Shown: positions 1 to 10,435, counted from the first letter of the stretch. The stretch: DNA of 64,000 nucleotides from Burkholderiales bacterium (GCA_016185015.1 JACPOI010000019.1:58106-122105); one strand, 5' to 3'. The notes: a model not told the origin generated them from the letters alone. Made by a program: numbers and translations.

Positions 1-494
1 GGGGCGTTCACACGCACCGGCTTGACCACCGGGGCGCTGGAAATGGCCCGCTTGACCATGGGCTTGTCTTCGATGGTGATGCCCTTGGCCAGCTGGTCGT
101 CGACCAGCTTTTGCAGGGTGACCGAGTCCAGAAACTCGACCATGCGGGTGTTCAGGGAAGCCCAGAGTTCGTGCGTCATGCAGCGGCCGCCGTCGCCCAG
201 GCAGTTTTCCTTGCCGCCGCACTGGGTGGCGTCGATGGGCTCGTCCACCGACAGGATGATGTCAGCCACGGTGATCTCGGCCGCCTTGCGCGCCAGGGTG
301 TAGCCGCCGCCCGGACCACGGGTGGATTCGACCAGTTCGTGCCGACGCAGCTTGCCGAAGAGCTGCTCCAGATAGGACAGGGAAATCTGCTGCCGCTGGC
401 TGATGGCGGCCAGGGTCACAGGGCCGTTGCTCTGGCGCAAGGCCAGATCAATCATGGCGGTGACCGCAAAGCGGCCTTTGGTGGTGAGGCGCAT
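1..494 (-). CDS. iscR: Fe-S cluster assembly transcriptional regulator IscR (3' end beyond window)
   Basis: Rrf2-family winged-helix regulator that senses cellular iron-sulfur status and represses Fe-S assembly genes when it carries a [2Fe-2S] cluster. Reading the minus strand from the ATG at 494 gives MRLTTKGRFAVTAM, the usual IscR N-terminus, then a winged helix to about residue 70. The cluster ligand region has Cys92, Cys98 and Cys105 followed by a THELW motif with a nearby His. E. coli IscR has its third Cys at 104, so this loop is one residue longer. An AGGAG ribosome site lies 7 bases before the start. The frame is still open at base 1, so the protein has at least 164 residues and its C-terminus, plus any iscS/iscU downstream, lies outside the window. 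Confidence 0.95.
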   Translation of the reverse strand, partial: MRLTTKGRFAVTAMIDLALRQSNGPVTLAAISQRQQISLSYLEQLFGKLRRHELVESTRGPGGGYTLARKAAEITVADIILSVDEPIDATQCGGKENCLGDGGRCMTHELWASLNTRMVEFLDSVTLQKLVDDQLAKGITIEDKPMVKRAISSAPVVKPVRVNA

Positions 495-504
495 GGCAAG
501 CTCC

Positions 505-529
505 TATTCCGAGTAATGGACTCAAGTTT
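505..529 (-). promoter_or_regulatory. Putative IscR type-1-like operator
   Basis: On the minus strand this 25-base stretch reads AAACTTGAG, TCCATT, then ACTCGGAATA. It has the layout of the E. coli type 1 IscR site, but the half-sites are GAGT/ACTC rather than GACT/AGTC. It sits 11 bases before the iscR start and its proximal end touches the AGGAG ribosome site, as expected for autorepression. The assignment is inference from position and pattern. Confidence 0.5.
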
Positions 530-603
530 AGCAAAAAACCCAGCTGCGCGCTCGGGATAGCGGCAATGCAGCGCAAGTGCTTGTCAACAAAAGGATTTCC
601 AGC

Positions 604-2730
<2,127 letters not shown>

Positions 2731-2869
2731 GTCGACCTGATATGGACGGTTTCCGGAGCCCGTTAAAATTAGGGCTAACCCGAAAGAATACGTCATTCCG
2801 GTGCCGGGCGCAGCCCGCTGCCGGAGTGGCATGAATCCACCCGCTTCATCACTTTTCCAAGGAACCGAC

Positions 2870-4066
2870 ATGTCCATGTTCTCCGCCGTCGAAATGGCAC
2901 CGCGCGACCCTATCCTGGGTCTGAACGAGCAGTTCAACGCCGATACCAACCCCAAGAAGGTCAACCTGGGCGTGGGCGTGTATTTCGACGACAACGGCAA
3001 GCTGCCCCTGCTGCAGTGCGTGCAGGCTGCCGAAAAGGCCATGATGGACAAACCCACGGCCCGCGGCTACCTGCCCATCGACGGCATCGCCGCCTATGAC
3101 GCCGCCGTCAAGAGTCTGGTCTTCGGCGCCGACAGCGAGCCCGTCAAGAGCGGCCGCGTCGCCACCATCCAGGGCATCGGCGGCACCGGCGGCCTGAAGA
3201 TCGGCGCCGACTTCCTCAAGAAGCTCAACCCGAACGCCAAGGTGCTGATCTCCGACCCGAGCTGGGAAAACCACCGCGCCCTGTTCACCAGCGCCGGTTT
3301 CACGGTCGAGAGCTACCGTTATTACGACGCGGCCAAGCGCGGTGTCGATTTCGCCGGCATGCTGGCCGACATCCAGGCCGCCCCGGCCGGCACCATCGTG
3401 CTGCTGCACGCCTGCTGCCACAACCCCACCGGCTACGACATCACCGCCGCCCAGTGGGACCAGGTGATCGCCGCCATCAAGGCCAAGGGCCTGGTGTCCT
3501 TCCTGGACATGGCCTACCAGGGCTTCGGCAACGGCATCCAGGAAGACGGCGCCGTGATCGGCAAGTTCGTGGCTGCCGGCCTGGACTTCTTCGTCTCCAC
3601 CAGCTTCTCCAAGAGCTTCAGCCTGTACGGCGAGCGCGTGGGTGCCCTGTCGGTGCTGTGTGCCAGCAAGGAAGAAGCCGACCGCGTGCTGAGCCAGCTC
3701 AAGATCGTGATCCGCACCAACTACAGCAACCCGCCCACCCATGGCGGCGCCGTGGTGGCCGCCGTGCTGAACAACCCCGAGCTGCGCGCCCTTTGGGAGA
3801 AGGAGCTGGGCGAGATGCGCGTGCGCATCAAGGCCATGCGCCAGAAGCTGGTCGACGGCCTGAAGGCCGCCGGCGTCAAGCAGGACATGAGCTTCATCAC
3901 CAGCCAGATCGGCATGTTCAGCTATTCGGGCCTGTCCAAGGACCAGATGGTGCGCCTGCGCAGCGAGTTCGGCATCTACGGCACCGATACCGGCCGCATG
4001 TGCGTGGCTGCGCTCAACAGCAAGAACATCGACTACGTCTGCCAGGCGATTGCCAAGGTGGTGTAA
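2870..4066 (+). CDS. tyrB: Aromatic/aspartate amino acid aminotransferase (PLP fold type I)
   Basis: Class I aminotransferase that moves an amino group between aspartate or aromatic amino acids and 2-oxoglutarate. The ATG at 2870 is preceded by AAGGA (2859-2863) and gives 398 residues, matching AspC/TyrB (about 396). Family marks are the N-terminal [12 protein letters not shown] segment, [12 protein letters not shown], the cofactor-ring motif around HNPTG, and the Schiff-base lysine in [14 protein letters not shown] at about residue 248. The C-terminus ends with the usual GRMCVAALN segment. Whether aspartate or an aromatic amino acid is preferred cannot be settled from sequence, so the symbol is tentative. 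A strong terminator follows directly. Confidence 0.9.
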   Translation: MSMFSAVEMAPRDPILGLNEQFNADTNPKKVNLGVGVYFDDNGKLPLLQCVQAAEKAMMDKPTARGYLPIDGIAAYDAAVKSLVFGADSEPVKSGRVATIQGIGGTGGLKIGADFLKKLNPNAKVLISDPSWENHRALFTSAGFTVESYRYYDAAKRGVDFAGMLADIQAAPAGTIVLLHACCHNPTGYDITAAQWDQVIAAIKAKGLVSFLDMAYQGFGNGIQEDGAVIGKFVAAGLDFFVSTSFSKSFSLYGERVGALSVLCASKEEADRVLSQLKIVIRTNYSNPPTHGGAVVAAVLNNPELRALWEKELGEMRVRIKAMRQKLVDGLKAAGVKQDMSFITSQIGMFSYSGLSKDQMVRLRSEFGIYGTDTGRMCVAALNSKNIDYVCQAIAKVV

Positions 4067-4080
4067 GCCGATTCGGCCCG

Positions 4081-4114
4081 CAACAAAAAACCGCCTTCGG
4101 GCGGTTTTTTGTTG
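4081..4114. terminator. Bidirectional intrinsic terminator
   Basis: A perfect hairpin with stem AAAAAACCGCC/GGCGGTTTTTT and a TTCG tetraloop, extended by CAAC/GTTG. It begins 15 bases after the aminotransferase stop. The A and T tracts on the two sides let it also end transcripts of the convergent GST gene. Confidence 0.93.
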
Positions 4115-4134
4115 CCTGCGACTTGATACAGGGC

Positions 4135-4863
4135 TCAGCCATCGAGCTCAGGGTAGCGTCGGAAGATGCCATCCTCGTTGAAGGGTATGCGCCGTTCGCT
4201 GCGCAAGTAGAGCGAGACGCGACGATGCCCGGCCACGCGGTCGCGCAACGCCAGCACCAGTGGCGTCTTCTTCAGGGCGCGCCGGGTTGCCTTGGGGAAG
4301 GCGTAAAGCAGGCCCTCCACCAACTGGAACAGCGACAGGTCCGCATAGCTCAGTCGCGCACCCACCAGATGCTGGCTACCCTTGGGGTTGCGCGCCAGGA
4401 TGGCCTCAAGCCAGCCCAGAAATTTCGGGATGCGCTGGCTACGAAACTCTTGCGCGGCTCGCAAGGCCTCGGGCTTCTGATCTTCGTAATACAAACCCAA
4501 ACCCACCGGGTGGTGCGTGTTGTGAGCCTGGTCCACGGCATCTGCGATGGTGAGCTGGATCTGATGGGTCCACAGGCGGTCCGCTTCGCTTGCCCCAACC
4601 AGCTTGAGTCGTGGGCCTAAGTACAACAGGATGGCAGCGGTCTGTCCGATGACGTGTTTGCCGTCCACCAGCACGGGACAGGCCAAAGGCGGTCGCGTGA
4701 CGGATCCGTCGTTCAGATAATGGAGCAAGGCCGGTACACCCTGGCCCGCTGACTCATCGCCACGCGCCACGTCGACATAAGGCACGCCAGCCGCCTCAAG
4801 CGCTAGGCGGACAAATTCCCCGCGCCCCTGGATACCGGGCCAATAATGAAGTTCGTAGGGCAT
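4135..4863 (-). CDS. Glutathione S-transferase family protein
   Basis: Cytosolic GST-fold protein. The ATG at 4863 gives 242 residues beginning MPYELHYWPGIQGRGEFVRLA, a thioredoxin-like N-terminal domain with the conserved Tyr-Trp-Pro segment and an RGE-F/RLALE helix as in alpha/mu/sigma-like GSTs. The cis-Pro equivalent lies in the CPVLVDG stretch and the GSH-binding helix start in VIGQTAAILLYL. An all-helical C-terminal domain follows (SYADLSLFQLVEGLLYAFP). The last part (RRALKKTPLVLALRDRVAG) is typical of sigma-like bacterial GSTs. The substrate is unknown. It stands alone and converges on the aminotransferase gene through the shared terminator. An upstream in-frame start is possible, but the GST fold begins here. 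Confidence 0.85.
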   Translation of the reverse strand: MPYELHYWPGIQGRGEFVRLALEAAGVPYVDVARGDESAGQGVPALLHYLNDGSVTRPPLACPVLVDGKHVIGQTAAILLYLGPRLKLVGASEADRLWTHQIQLTIADAVDQAHNTHHPVGLGLYYEDQKPEALRAAQEFRSQRIPKFLGWLEAILARNPKGSQHLVGARLSYADLSLFQLVEGLLYAFPKATRRALKKTPLVLALRDRVAGHRRVSLYLRSERRIPFNEDGIFRRYPELDG

Positions 4864-4953
4864 GACCTTGTTGACTGGACTAGAAGACAGCCATTTTGTA
4901 CGGAGCACAGACCGCGGACAACCCGACCAGGCGCTGCGTCGCGAAGATTTCCA

Positions 4954-5316
4954 TCAAACGCCAAAGCGCAGCCTGAACGCCTGGCAAAACTGTTCTCTGC
5001 CACTCAGCACCAACGTCACCGAGTGCCGCGGGGGGCCGGCCGAACCCGGCTGGCTGCTGAAGCGCCGCGTCAGCTCGTCGTAGGCGAGGGTCTCCGGCAC
5101 CGTCCACTCCTGCTGCCCCTCCAGCAGATAGTCCCACTCACCGCCCTCCTCCAGCGGCGCGCGCTGATCGGGAAAGGTGGCATGGGCCCAGTCCAGCACC
5201 TGCGCGATCTCGGCCTGCAGGACGGTCAGGCGGTTCGCGGGGACCGACGCCATGGCCTCGAACGTGCCGTGGTCGTGCCCGTCTTCGCTGTAGTCGAAGT
5301 CCAGGTACTGCAGCAT
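4954..5316 (-). CDS. Conserved hypothetical protein, 120 residues
   Basis: Small acidic cytosolic protein starting MLQYLDFDYSEDGHDHGTFEAMASV. It has no membrane segment or signal peptide. The middle reads as amphipathic helix (ANRLTVLQAEIAQVLDWAHATF), followed by a Trp-rich beta-like part (EWDYLLEGQQEWTVPETLAYDEL) and a SVTLVLSGREQFCQAFRLRFG ending. I do not recognise a named family with certainty. The layout resembles small conserved proteins found beside patatin or GST genes in Burkholderiales. The ATG at 5316 was preferred over the upstream alternative because the gene then ends just before the patatin stop at 5321, with only 4 bases between them. It is probably the last gene of the 6568 to 4954 operon. 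Confidence 0.75.
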   Translation of the reverse strand: MLQYLDFDYSEDGHDHGTFEAMASVPANRLTVLQAEIAQVLDWAHATFPDQRAPLEEGGEWDYLLEGQQEWTVPETLAYDELTRRFSSQPGSAGPPRHSVTLVLSGREQFCQAFRLRFGV

Positions 5317-5320
5317 GGTC

Positions 5321-6229
5321 TCAAGCCAGCAAATCCCGGATATGCGGCAGCGCGAACTCGGCCGCACGCTCACCTTCGGCGATGGTGCCGGCCGCCAGGT
5401 GGTAGTCCATGGCGGCCACCTCGTTGAGCCGGGGGCGGATCACCACGTCGGCCGGCTCGCCGGCCAGGCGGCTTTGTGTGATGCGCATCTGCATGATGTT
5501 CAGGCTGGTGGTCAGCACGTCCAGCATGGAGGGCATGGGCGGTCCGTTGTCGCGGCCATTCGTCCCCTTGGCCGGTCGCAAGCGGGTGAGGATGGCCTGC
5601 AGCATCCCGCCCTGCGGGGCTTCCTCGGCCTCGGCATCGCGCGCATGGCTGGCCACGCGGCTGTGGTGCAGCATGATGTCCCAGTTCAGGTCCACGGCGA
5701 TGACGATGTCCGCCCCCATGGCACGGCACAGCGAGACGGGCACCGGATTGACCAGCCCACCATCGACGAGCAGGCGCCCTTCATGCTGCGCCGGAGTGAA
5801 CAGGCCCGGCAGGGCAATGGAGGCACGCACCGCCTCGATCACCGGCCCCTCGCGCAGCCAGACCTCGCGGCCGGTGTACAGCTCGGTGGCCACGCAGGCA
5901 TAGGCCTTGCGCAGGCCGGCGATGCCCTGGTCCTCGTAGCGGCTGCGGAAGAAGTCCAGCAGCTTGCCGCCTTCGATGAGGCCACCGCCCATCTTGAAGT
6001 CCATGAGCCCGAGCACGGACTTCCAGGTCAGGCTTTTGACCCAAGGTTCCAGGCGGTCGATCTCGCCAGCCGCATAAACCGCCCCCACGAGCGCTCCGAT
6101 GGAGGTGCCGCAGACGATGTCGGGCGAGATGCCGGCGCGCTCCAGGGCACGGATGACGCCGATATGCGACCAGCCGCGCGCCGAGCCGCTGCCCAGAGCC
6201 AGGCCGATACGCAGGGGCTTCTTGCTCAT
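5321..6229 (-). CDS. rssA: Patatin-like phospholipase, RssA type
   Basis: Predicted Ser-Asp dyad acylhydrolase of the bacterial patatin family. It has the oxyanion-hole glycine motif at the N-terminus (LALGSGSARGWSHIG, about 9-24), the nucleophile elbow G-T-S43-I-G and the DGG motif with Asp156 (LLVDGGLVNPVPV). The 302-residue length and the N-terminal sequence are very close to E. coli RssA (301). The ATG at 6229 is preferred because GGAG lies 7 bases upstream; an alternative ATG at 6247 has no suitable ribosome site. It sits directly after the small DUF6172-like gene and is probably co-transcribed with it. The in vivo substrate of RssA-type proteins is not established. Confidence 0.87.
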   Translation of the reverse strand: MSKKPLRIGLALGSGSARGWSHIGVIRALERAGISPDIVCGTSIGALVGAVYAAGEIDRLEPWVKSLTWKSVLGLMDFKMGGGLIEGGKLLDFFRSRYEDQGIAGLRKAYACVATELYTGREVWLREGPVIEAVRASIALPGLFTPAQHEGRLLVDGGLVNPVPVSLCRAMGADIVIAVDLNWDIMLHHSRVASHARDAEAEEAPQGGMLQAILTRLRPAKGTNGRDNGPPMPSMLDVLTTSLNIMQMRITQSRLAGEPADVVIRPRLNEVAAMDYHLAAGTIAEGERAAEFALPHIRDLLA

Positions 6230-6250
6230 GCTCGCGCTCCCGGTCATCCC

Positions 6251-6568
6251 TCAGTCGTCCTGGTCCTCTGGCGCGCTGCCCGCCGGACGGGCCTTGCGGT
6301 GGCCGTTCTTGGCCAGCACTTCCACATACACCGCCGTGGCACCGTCCTTGGCGGCGACATCGATCTGCTCGATGAGGTTGCCGAAATGGACGGGCGCGGC
6401 CGTGTCGGCACTGAGGCCGAACTTGCAGTCGAAGTCCCAGAAATCGACGCCTTCGGGCAGCGCCACGCGCCGCTGCCGTTTGACGTATTTGCGGATGTCG
6501 TGCTTGACGGCGTCGAGCACGCGGTCAGGGTGTTTGCCCTCGATATGGAGCGGATAGGTTTTGCGCAC
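6251..6568 (-). CDS. Small conserved protein (DUF6172-like), 105 residues
   Basis: A 105-residue basic-to-acidic protein starting MRKTYPLHIEGKHPDRVLDAV. The run KHPDRVLDAVKHDIRKYVKR followed by LPEGVDFWDFDCKFG matches my memory of a small family annotated DUF6172 in Burkholderiales; this could not be checked. It has no signal peptide, membrane helix or known catalytic motif. The C-terminal tail (ARPAGSAPEDQDD) looks disordered. It is first in an operon with the RssA-type gene, and its promoter region is shared with the divergent helicase gene at 6670. Function is unknown. Confidence 0.8.
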   Translation of the reverse strand: MRKTYPLHIEGKHPDRVLDAVKHDIRKYVKRQRRVALPEGVDFWDFDCKFGLSADTAAPVHFGNLIEQIDVAAKDGATAVYVEVLAKNGHRKARPAGSAPEDQDD

Positions 6569-6669
6569 GATGGGCCTTGGTAAATTTCGCGAGGGGCTTG
6601 ATTATCGTCGTCCCACGCCTGTGCCGGCAGCGGAGCGCTTAAACTGGGTGCCCTTTCCCGAAGTTGCTC

Positions 6670-7902
6670 ATGCCATTTTCCTCCCTGGGCTTGTCGCCCG
6701 CCCTGCTGCGGGCGCTCAGCGCCCGGGCCTACACCGCCCCCACGCCGATCCAGGCCGCGGCCATTCCGGCCGCGCTGCAGGGCCGCGACGTGCTGGGCTC
6801 GGCGCAGACCGGCTCGGGCAAGACCATCGCCTTTGCACTGCCGCTGCTGCAACAGCTGGCGCAGGCTCCGGCTGAGAAGCCCCGGCGCGCCCGTGCGCTG
6901 GTGCTGGTGCCCACGCGCGAACTGGCCGCCCAGGTCGGCGAGGAGTTCCGCAGCCTGGCCCAGCACCTGGACGCGCCGCTCAAGGTGAGTGTGGTATCCG
7001 GCGGCGTGTCCATCAACCCGCAGATGATGGGCCTGCGCGGCGGCACCGACATCGTGGTGGCCACCCCCGGCCGCCTGCTGGACCTGCTGGACCACAACGC
7101 GCTCACGCTGGCCAGCGTGCGAGCCCTGGTGATGGATGAGGCCGACCGCCTGCTGGACCTGGGTTTTGCCGAGGAGCTGGAACGCATCCTGTCGCTGCTG
7201 CCCGCCCAACGCCAGAACCTCTTTTTCTCGGCCACCTTCCCGCCCGCGGTACAGGCCCTGGCGCAAACCCTGCTGCAGGACCCGCTGCGCATCGACGTGC
7301 TGCCAACACCCCAGGACCGACCCGATATCCTGCAACGTGCTATCGCGGTCGATGCGGCCCGGCGCACCCAGTTGCTGCGCCAGCTGATCACCCAGGAAAA
7401 ATGGAGCCGGGTCCTGGTGTTCGTGGCCACCAAACACGCGGCCGAGATCGTGGCTGACAAGCTGCGCAAGGCAGACATCGATGCCGAACCCTTCCATGGC
7501 GAACTGAGCCAGGGCAAGCGCACGCAGGTGCTGGCCGACTTCAAGGCCGAGCGGCTCACCGCGGTGGTGGCCACCGACGTCGCGGCGCGCGGACTGGACA
7601 TCACGCAGCTGCCGGTGGTCGTCAATTACGACCTGCCGCGATCGACCAGCGACTACACCCACCGCATCGGCCGCACCGGTCGTGCCGGTGAAAGCGGGCT
7701 GGCCGTGAGTCTCGTCAGCGCGGGCACCGAGGCGCACTTCCGACTGATCGAAAAACGCCAGGGCCTCCAGTTGCCGCGTGAAGTGTTCCCCGGGTTCGAG
7801 CCGACGGAAGCGCCGCCACCAGTCGCCACCGGCGCAGGTGGGGTCAAGGGCAAGCGCCCGAGCAAGAAAGACAAGCTACGTGCCGCCGCACGCGGCGAAT
7901 GA
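6670..7902 (+). CDS. rhlE: DEAD-box ATP-dependent RNA helicase (RhlE-like)
   Basis: Superfamily 2 RNA helicase for RNA remodelling, such as ribosome assembly or RNA decay. The ATG at 6670 gives 410 residues. All core motifs are visible: Q motif region YTAPTPIQ, motif I AQTGSGKT, PTRELA, TPGR, motif II DEAD (156-159), motif III SAT, then the second RecA domain with FVATKHAAE, motif V ATDVAARGLD and motif VI HRIGRTGRAG. The C-terminal tail is short and basic (GKRPSKKDKLRAAARG), typical of RNA-binding extensions. RhlE is the best guess among the paralogues, but the exact subtype cannot be fixed by eye. The stop overlaps the next start by ATGA, so translation of the permease gene may be coupled. 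Confidence 0.9.
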   Translation: MPFSSLGLSPALLRALSARAYTAPTPIQAAAIPAALQGRDVLGSAQTGSGKTIAFALPLLQQLAQAPAEKPRRARALVLVPTRELAAQVGEEFRSLAQHLDAPLKVSVVSGGVSINPQMMGLRGGTDIVVATPGRLLDLLDHNALTLASVRALVMDEADRLLDLGFAEELERILSLLPAQRQNLFFSATFPPAVQALAQTLLQDPLRIDVLPTPQDRPDILQRAIAVDAARRTQLLRQLITQEKWSRVLVFVATKHAAEIVADKLRKADIDAEPFHGELSQGKRTQVLADFKAERLTAVVATDVAARGLDITQLPVVVNYDLPRSTSDYTHRIGRTGRAGESGLAVSLVSAGTEAHFRLIEKRQGLQLPREVFPGFEPTEAPPPVATGAGGVKGKRPSKKDKLRAAARGE

Positions 7903-8654
7903 GCGGCCCGATCATGCCGGACCTCCTGACCCTGCTCTTTGCCGAACCGGTGATCACCGTGGCCTACGTAGTGTTCGGCCTGGTGGGCTTTGGCTCCACC
8001 CTGGTCAGCGCACCGCTGCTGGCGCACCTGCTGCCTGTGTCCACCGTGGTGCCCACGCTGGCGCTGACGGACATGGTGGCCTCCTGGTCCAACGGCTGGC
8101 GCCTGAGTGAACACGTGGCGCGACGCGAACTCTGGCGCCTGGTACCGGCCTTGTTGTCCGGCAGTGCGCTGGGCGCCTGGCTGCTCTTCACCCTGCCGGT
8201 CACGCTGCTGATGCCGGCGCTGGGCGCCTTCGTGGTGCTGTACGCGCTCAACGGCCTGCGGCCCAAGACGGCCCCGACCACACCGCTATCGCCAAGCTGG
8301 GCCTGGTGGTACGGCAGCGTGGGCGGCGTGTTCAGTGCGCTGTTCGGCGCGGGCGGCTGGGTCTACTCGCTCTACCTGCTGCGTCGCCTGGACGATGTGC
8401 AGCAGATCCGCGCCACGCAGACGGCGGTCTTGATGTTCAGTTCGGTGGTGCGTGTGGCGCTGTTCCTGCTGGCTGGCCGGCTGCTGGACCCCGGACTGCT
8501 CTGGCTGGTGCTGTGCCTGCTGCCGGCCGTGGCGCTGGGCCTCTACATCGGCCACCATGTCAGCCTGCGGCTGGACAAACGGCGCTTCCTGCTGGTGCTG
8601 CACGGCATGCTGCTGCTCACCGGCAGCAGCCTGCTGCTACGCTCGCTGTTCTAA
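7899..8654 (+). CDS. TauE/SafE-type (TSUP) membrane permease
   Basis: Integral membrane protein of 251 residues with about eight hydrophobic segments arranged in two similar halves, typical of the 4-toluene-sulfonate uptake / sulfite exporter family. The first half carries the family glycines in FGLVGFGSTLVSAPLLAHLLP. The second half repeats this theme in GSVGGVFSALFGAGGWVYSLYLL. The substrate is unknown; family members move sulfite, sulfoacetate, organosulfonates or other small anions. The start at 7899 overlaps the helicase stop (ATGA), and a second ATG five codons later is possible. A weak inverted repeat (ACGGCC, 7-base spacer, GGCCGT at 8665-8683) lies after the stop, between this gene and the convergent next gene. 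Confidence 0.82.
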   Translation: MSGPIMPDLLTLLFAEPVITVAYVVFGLVGFGSTLVSAPLLAHLLPVSTVVPTLALTDMVASWSNGWRLSEHVARRELWRLVPALLSGSALGAWLLFTLPVTLLMPALGAFVVLYALNGLRPKTAPTTPLSPSWAWWYGSVGGVFSALFGAGGWVYSLYLLRRLDDVQQIRATQTAVLMFSSVVRVALFLLAGRLLDPGLLWLVLCLLPAVALGLYIGHHVSLRLDKRRFLLVLHGMLLLTGSSLLLRSLF

Positions 8655-8697
8655 GAGCCTGCTAACGGCCCCTGCGAGGCCGTGAACAGACTCTGAC

Positions 8698-9285
8698 TCA
8701 GCGGCGGTCTGACTGGCCCAGCAAGGCGTCCTTCAAGGTCCAGTCGGCCGGATCCTGGCCCAGCCAGATGCGCAGCAAGGCGCCATAGAACTCCGGCTCG
8801 GGAAAGGGCTCGCCGACCGGGACACCACGGATGGTGATGATCGTCCCCTTGCCCGGCACCCAGTCCATGTTGATGACTTCGCCGATCTTCATCCTGCGGG
8901 CTTCGTAGAAGACCTGGCTCATGCGCATCACGCTGCCGACGATGCGCGTGTACTCTTCATTCGGGGTGTTGGACTTGATGCCCTTGATGAACAGCCGGCC
9001 CAGTTCTTCGGAAGCGATCTCGCGCACAAAGGTCAGCGTCAGGCGTTTGGGCCCGGGAACTGCCAGGGCCTCGGGCAGGGTGCCGGCATTCTTGCCAAGG
9101 TACAGACCGGCCGTGTAGACCTTGAACACGGCCTTGTAGCGTGTGCCTGCGCCGTTGAGCTGCAGCTTCGCGCCGGCGAGTTCGATGTTTTCCTCGTATT
9201 TCACGCCGTCCACTTCACGGGCCTGCGCTTGCAGCGCCAGCAGGCCGAAGGTGCACAGAAACAGCGCTTTCAGAATTCGACTCAT
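8698..9285 (-). CDS. Secreted chalcone isomerase-like protein
   Basis: The 195-residue product starts MSRILKALFLCTFGLLALQ and has a clear Sec signal peptide, cleaved probably after AQA before REVDGVKYEE. The mature part (YKAVFKVYTAGLYLG, KRLTLTFVREIASEELGRLFIKGI, GTIITIRGVPVG, EFYGALLRIWLG) matches the bacterial chalcone-isomerase-fold family. These proteins share the fold but usually lack plant-type flavonoid cyclisation and are thought to bind lipids or fatty acids. The ATG at 9285 was chosen for its AGAGGAAG ribosome site and because the longer frame would bury the signal peptide. Location is probably the periplasm. The gene stands alone, and its function is unknown. Confidence 0.8.
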   Translation of the reverse strand: MSRILKALFLCTFGLLALQAQAREVDGVKYEENIELAGAKLQLNGAGTRYKAVFKVYTAGLYLGKNAGTLPEALAVPGPKRLTLTFVREIASEELGRLFIKGIKSNTPNEEYTRIVGSVMRMSQVFYEARRMKIGEVINMDWVPGKGTIITIRGVPVGEPFPEPEFYGALLRIWLGQDPADWTLKDALLGQSDRR

Positions 9286-9350
9286 TTCTTCCTCTGATTT
9301 TTTGTTGGGGAATACGGGCATTGTCACTGCCTTACAGAGGCTTACAAACG

Positions 9351-9376
9351 GGCCTGGGCAAGCGACTGCCCAGGCC
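9351..9376 (-). terminator. Hairpin after the DODA-type dioxygenase gene
   Basis: A perfect 10-base inverted repeat, GGCCTGGGCA / TGCCCAGGCC, with a 6-base loop. It begins 16 bases beyond the stop of the minus-strand dioxygenase gene. The following tract on the minus strand (CGTTTGTAAG) is only weakly T-rich, so termination strength is uncertain. Confidence 0.55.
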
Positions 9377-9392
9377 AGATCTGCGTGACTTG

Positions 9393-10319
9393 CTAACCCC
9401 AGATGACCGAGCGCATGGAGATCGAAGCGCCCTGGAAGCTGGCATTGAAAAAGCGTGGGGCCTCGCCCGGGTGGACGGCGCCAGCCGCGTGCAACAGAGG
9501 CAGGAAGTGGTCGTGCGTGGGATGGGCCAGGCGGGCCAGCTCGCCCAACTGCAGGAAGTCGGGCAGTGCGTTCAGGCGTCCCTGGGCGATGTGCTCTCCC
9601 ATGAGGCGGTCGAACTCCAGCGCCCAGTCATAAGCCTGGTCGTTGGGAGCACCCCGGCGCAGGGTGCGCAGGTTGTGCACGATGTTGCCGCTTCCGACGA
9701 TGAGCACGCCACGCTCGCGCAGGCTGCGCAGCTGCTGGCCGAGTGCATAGTGTTCGGCCGGCGGGCGGCTGTAGTCCATGCTGAGCTGCAGCACCGGAAT
9801 GTCCGCCTGAGGAAACATGGGCTTGAGCACCGACCAGCTGCCGTGGTCGTAACCCCATTCAGCCTGGTCCACGCCCAAGGGCTGCTGGCTGGCGGGCTGG
9901 CGCAGTTCGCCGGCCAGGGCCTGCGCCACCCGCGGCGCGCCCGGCGCCGGGTATTGCTGGTCGAACAGCGCCTGCGGAAAGCCGCCGAAGTCGTGGATGG
10001 TGGGCGGTTTTTCCATGCCGGTGAGCCACCAGCCGCGCGTGAGCCAATGCGCCGAGATGCAGAGGATGAGTTGTGGCCGGGGCCAGCGGGCCTCTGCGCC
10101 ACTGCCGAATTCCCGGCCCAGGGCCTCCCAGCGGGGCCGGAATTCGTTGGGTTCGATCACGTTCAGCGGGCTGCCATGTCCGATGAAGAGCACCGGCAAA
10201 CGCGGGCTGGGCTGGAGCTGGGTCAGGCGGGTCGCCCCGGCGGTGGCGGTCATGGGCATTCCGGTCAGAAGGCTGACGCCAGGGCCCAGAGCCGTGGCGA
10301 GGACAAAACGACGTCGCAT
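9393..10319 (-). CDS. ygiD: LigB-family extradiol ring-cleavage dioxygenase (4,5-DOPA dioxygenase, YgiD-like) with Tat-like leader
   Basis: Class III (LigB-type) extradiol dioxygenase of the DODA/YgiD group, which opens catechol rings such as DOPA using a metal. Family marks are LPVLFIGHGSPLN near the N-terminus, CISAHWLTRG with a His ligand, TIHDFGGFP, the DHGSWSVLKPMFP segment, GSGNIVHNLR, and a C-terminal THDHFLPLLHAAGA. The ATG at 10319 gives 308 residues. Unlike E. coli YgiD, it starts MRRRFVLATALGPGVSLL, a twin-arginine-like leader followed by a small-residue region and an Ala-rich possible cleavage site (TATAGA), so export is plausible. A further in-frame ATG at 10367 would only lengthen the leader. 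No catechol-pathway genes are adjacent. Confidence 0.83.
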   Translation of the reverse strand: MRRRFVLATALGPGVSLLTGMPMTATAGATRLTQLQPSPRLPVLFIGHGSPLNVIEPNEFRPRWEALGREFGSGAEARWPRPQLILCISAHWLTRGWWLTGMEKPPTIHDFGGFPQALFDQQYPAPGAPRVAQALAGELRQPASQQPLGVDQAEWGYDHGSWSVLKPMFPQADIPVLQLSMDYSRPPAEHYALGQQLRSLRERGVLIVGSGNIVHNLRTLRRGAPNDQAYDWALEFDRLMGEHIAQGRLNALPDFLQLGELARLAHPTHDHFLPLLHAAGAVHPGEAPRFFNASFQGASISMRSVIWG

Positions 10320-10398
10320 GAACGGATTGTCACCTTTGTCGCCATCTGGCCCGCCGATTAGGTGCAATTACCAAGACATGAATGCGAAACAACTGATA

Positions 10399-10416
10399 TA
10401 TTGCACTGCAGCAATA
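10399..10416. promoter_or_regulatory. Inverted repeat TATTGC-N6-GCAATA upstream of phaZ
   Basis: A perfect 6+6 inverted repeat around ACTGCA, ending 19 bases before the PHB depolymerase start. The TGC/GCA-rich make-up recalls sites described for PHA-responsive PhaR regulators, but that link is inference. It could also be part of the promoter. Confidence 0.4.
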
Positions 10417-10435
10417 CGCTGAAAGCGAGTCCGCC

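Noticed and set aside
2731..3057. 109-residue upstream extension of UvrB
   Set aside because: It overlaps the aminotransferase promoter and coding start and has no UvrB similarity. The 708-residue form is the family length.
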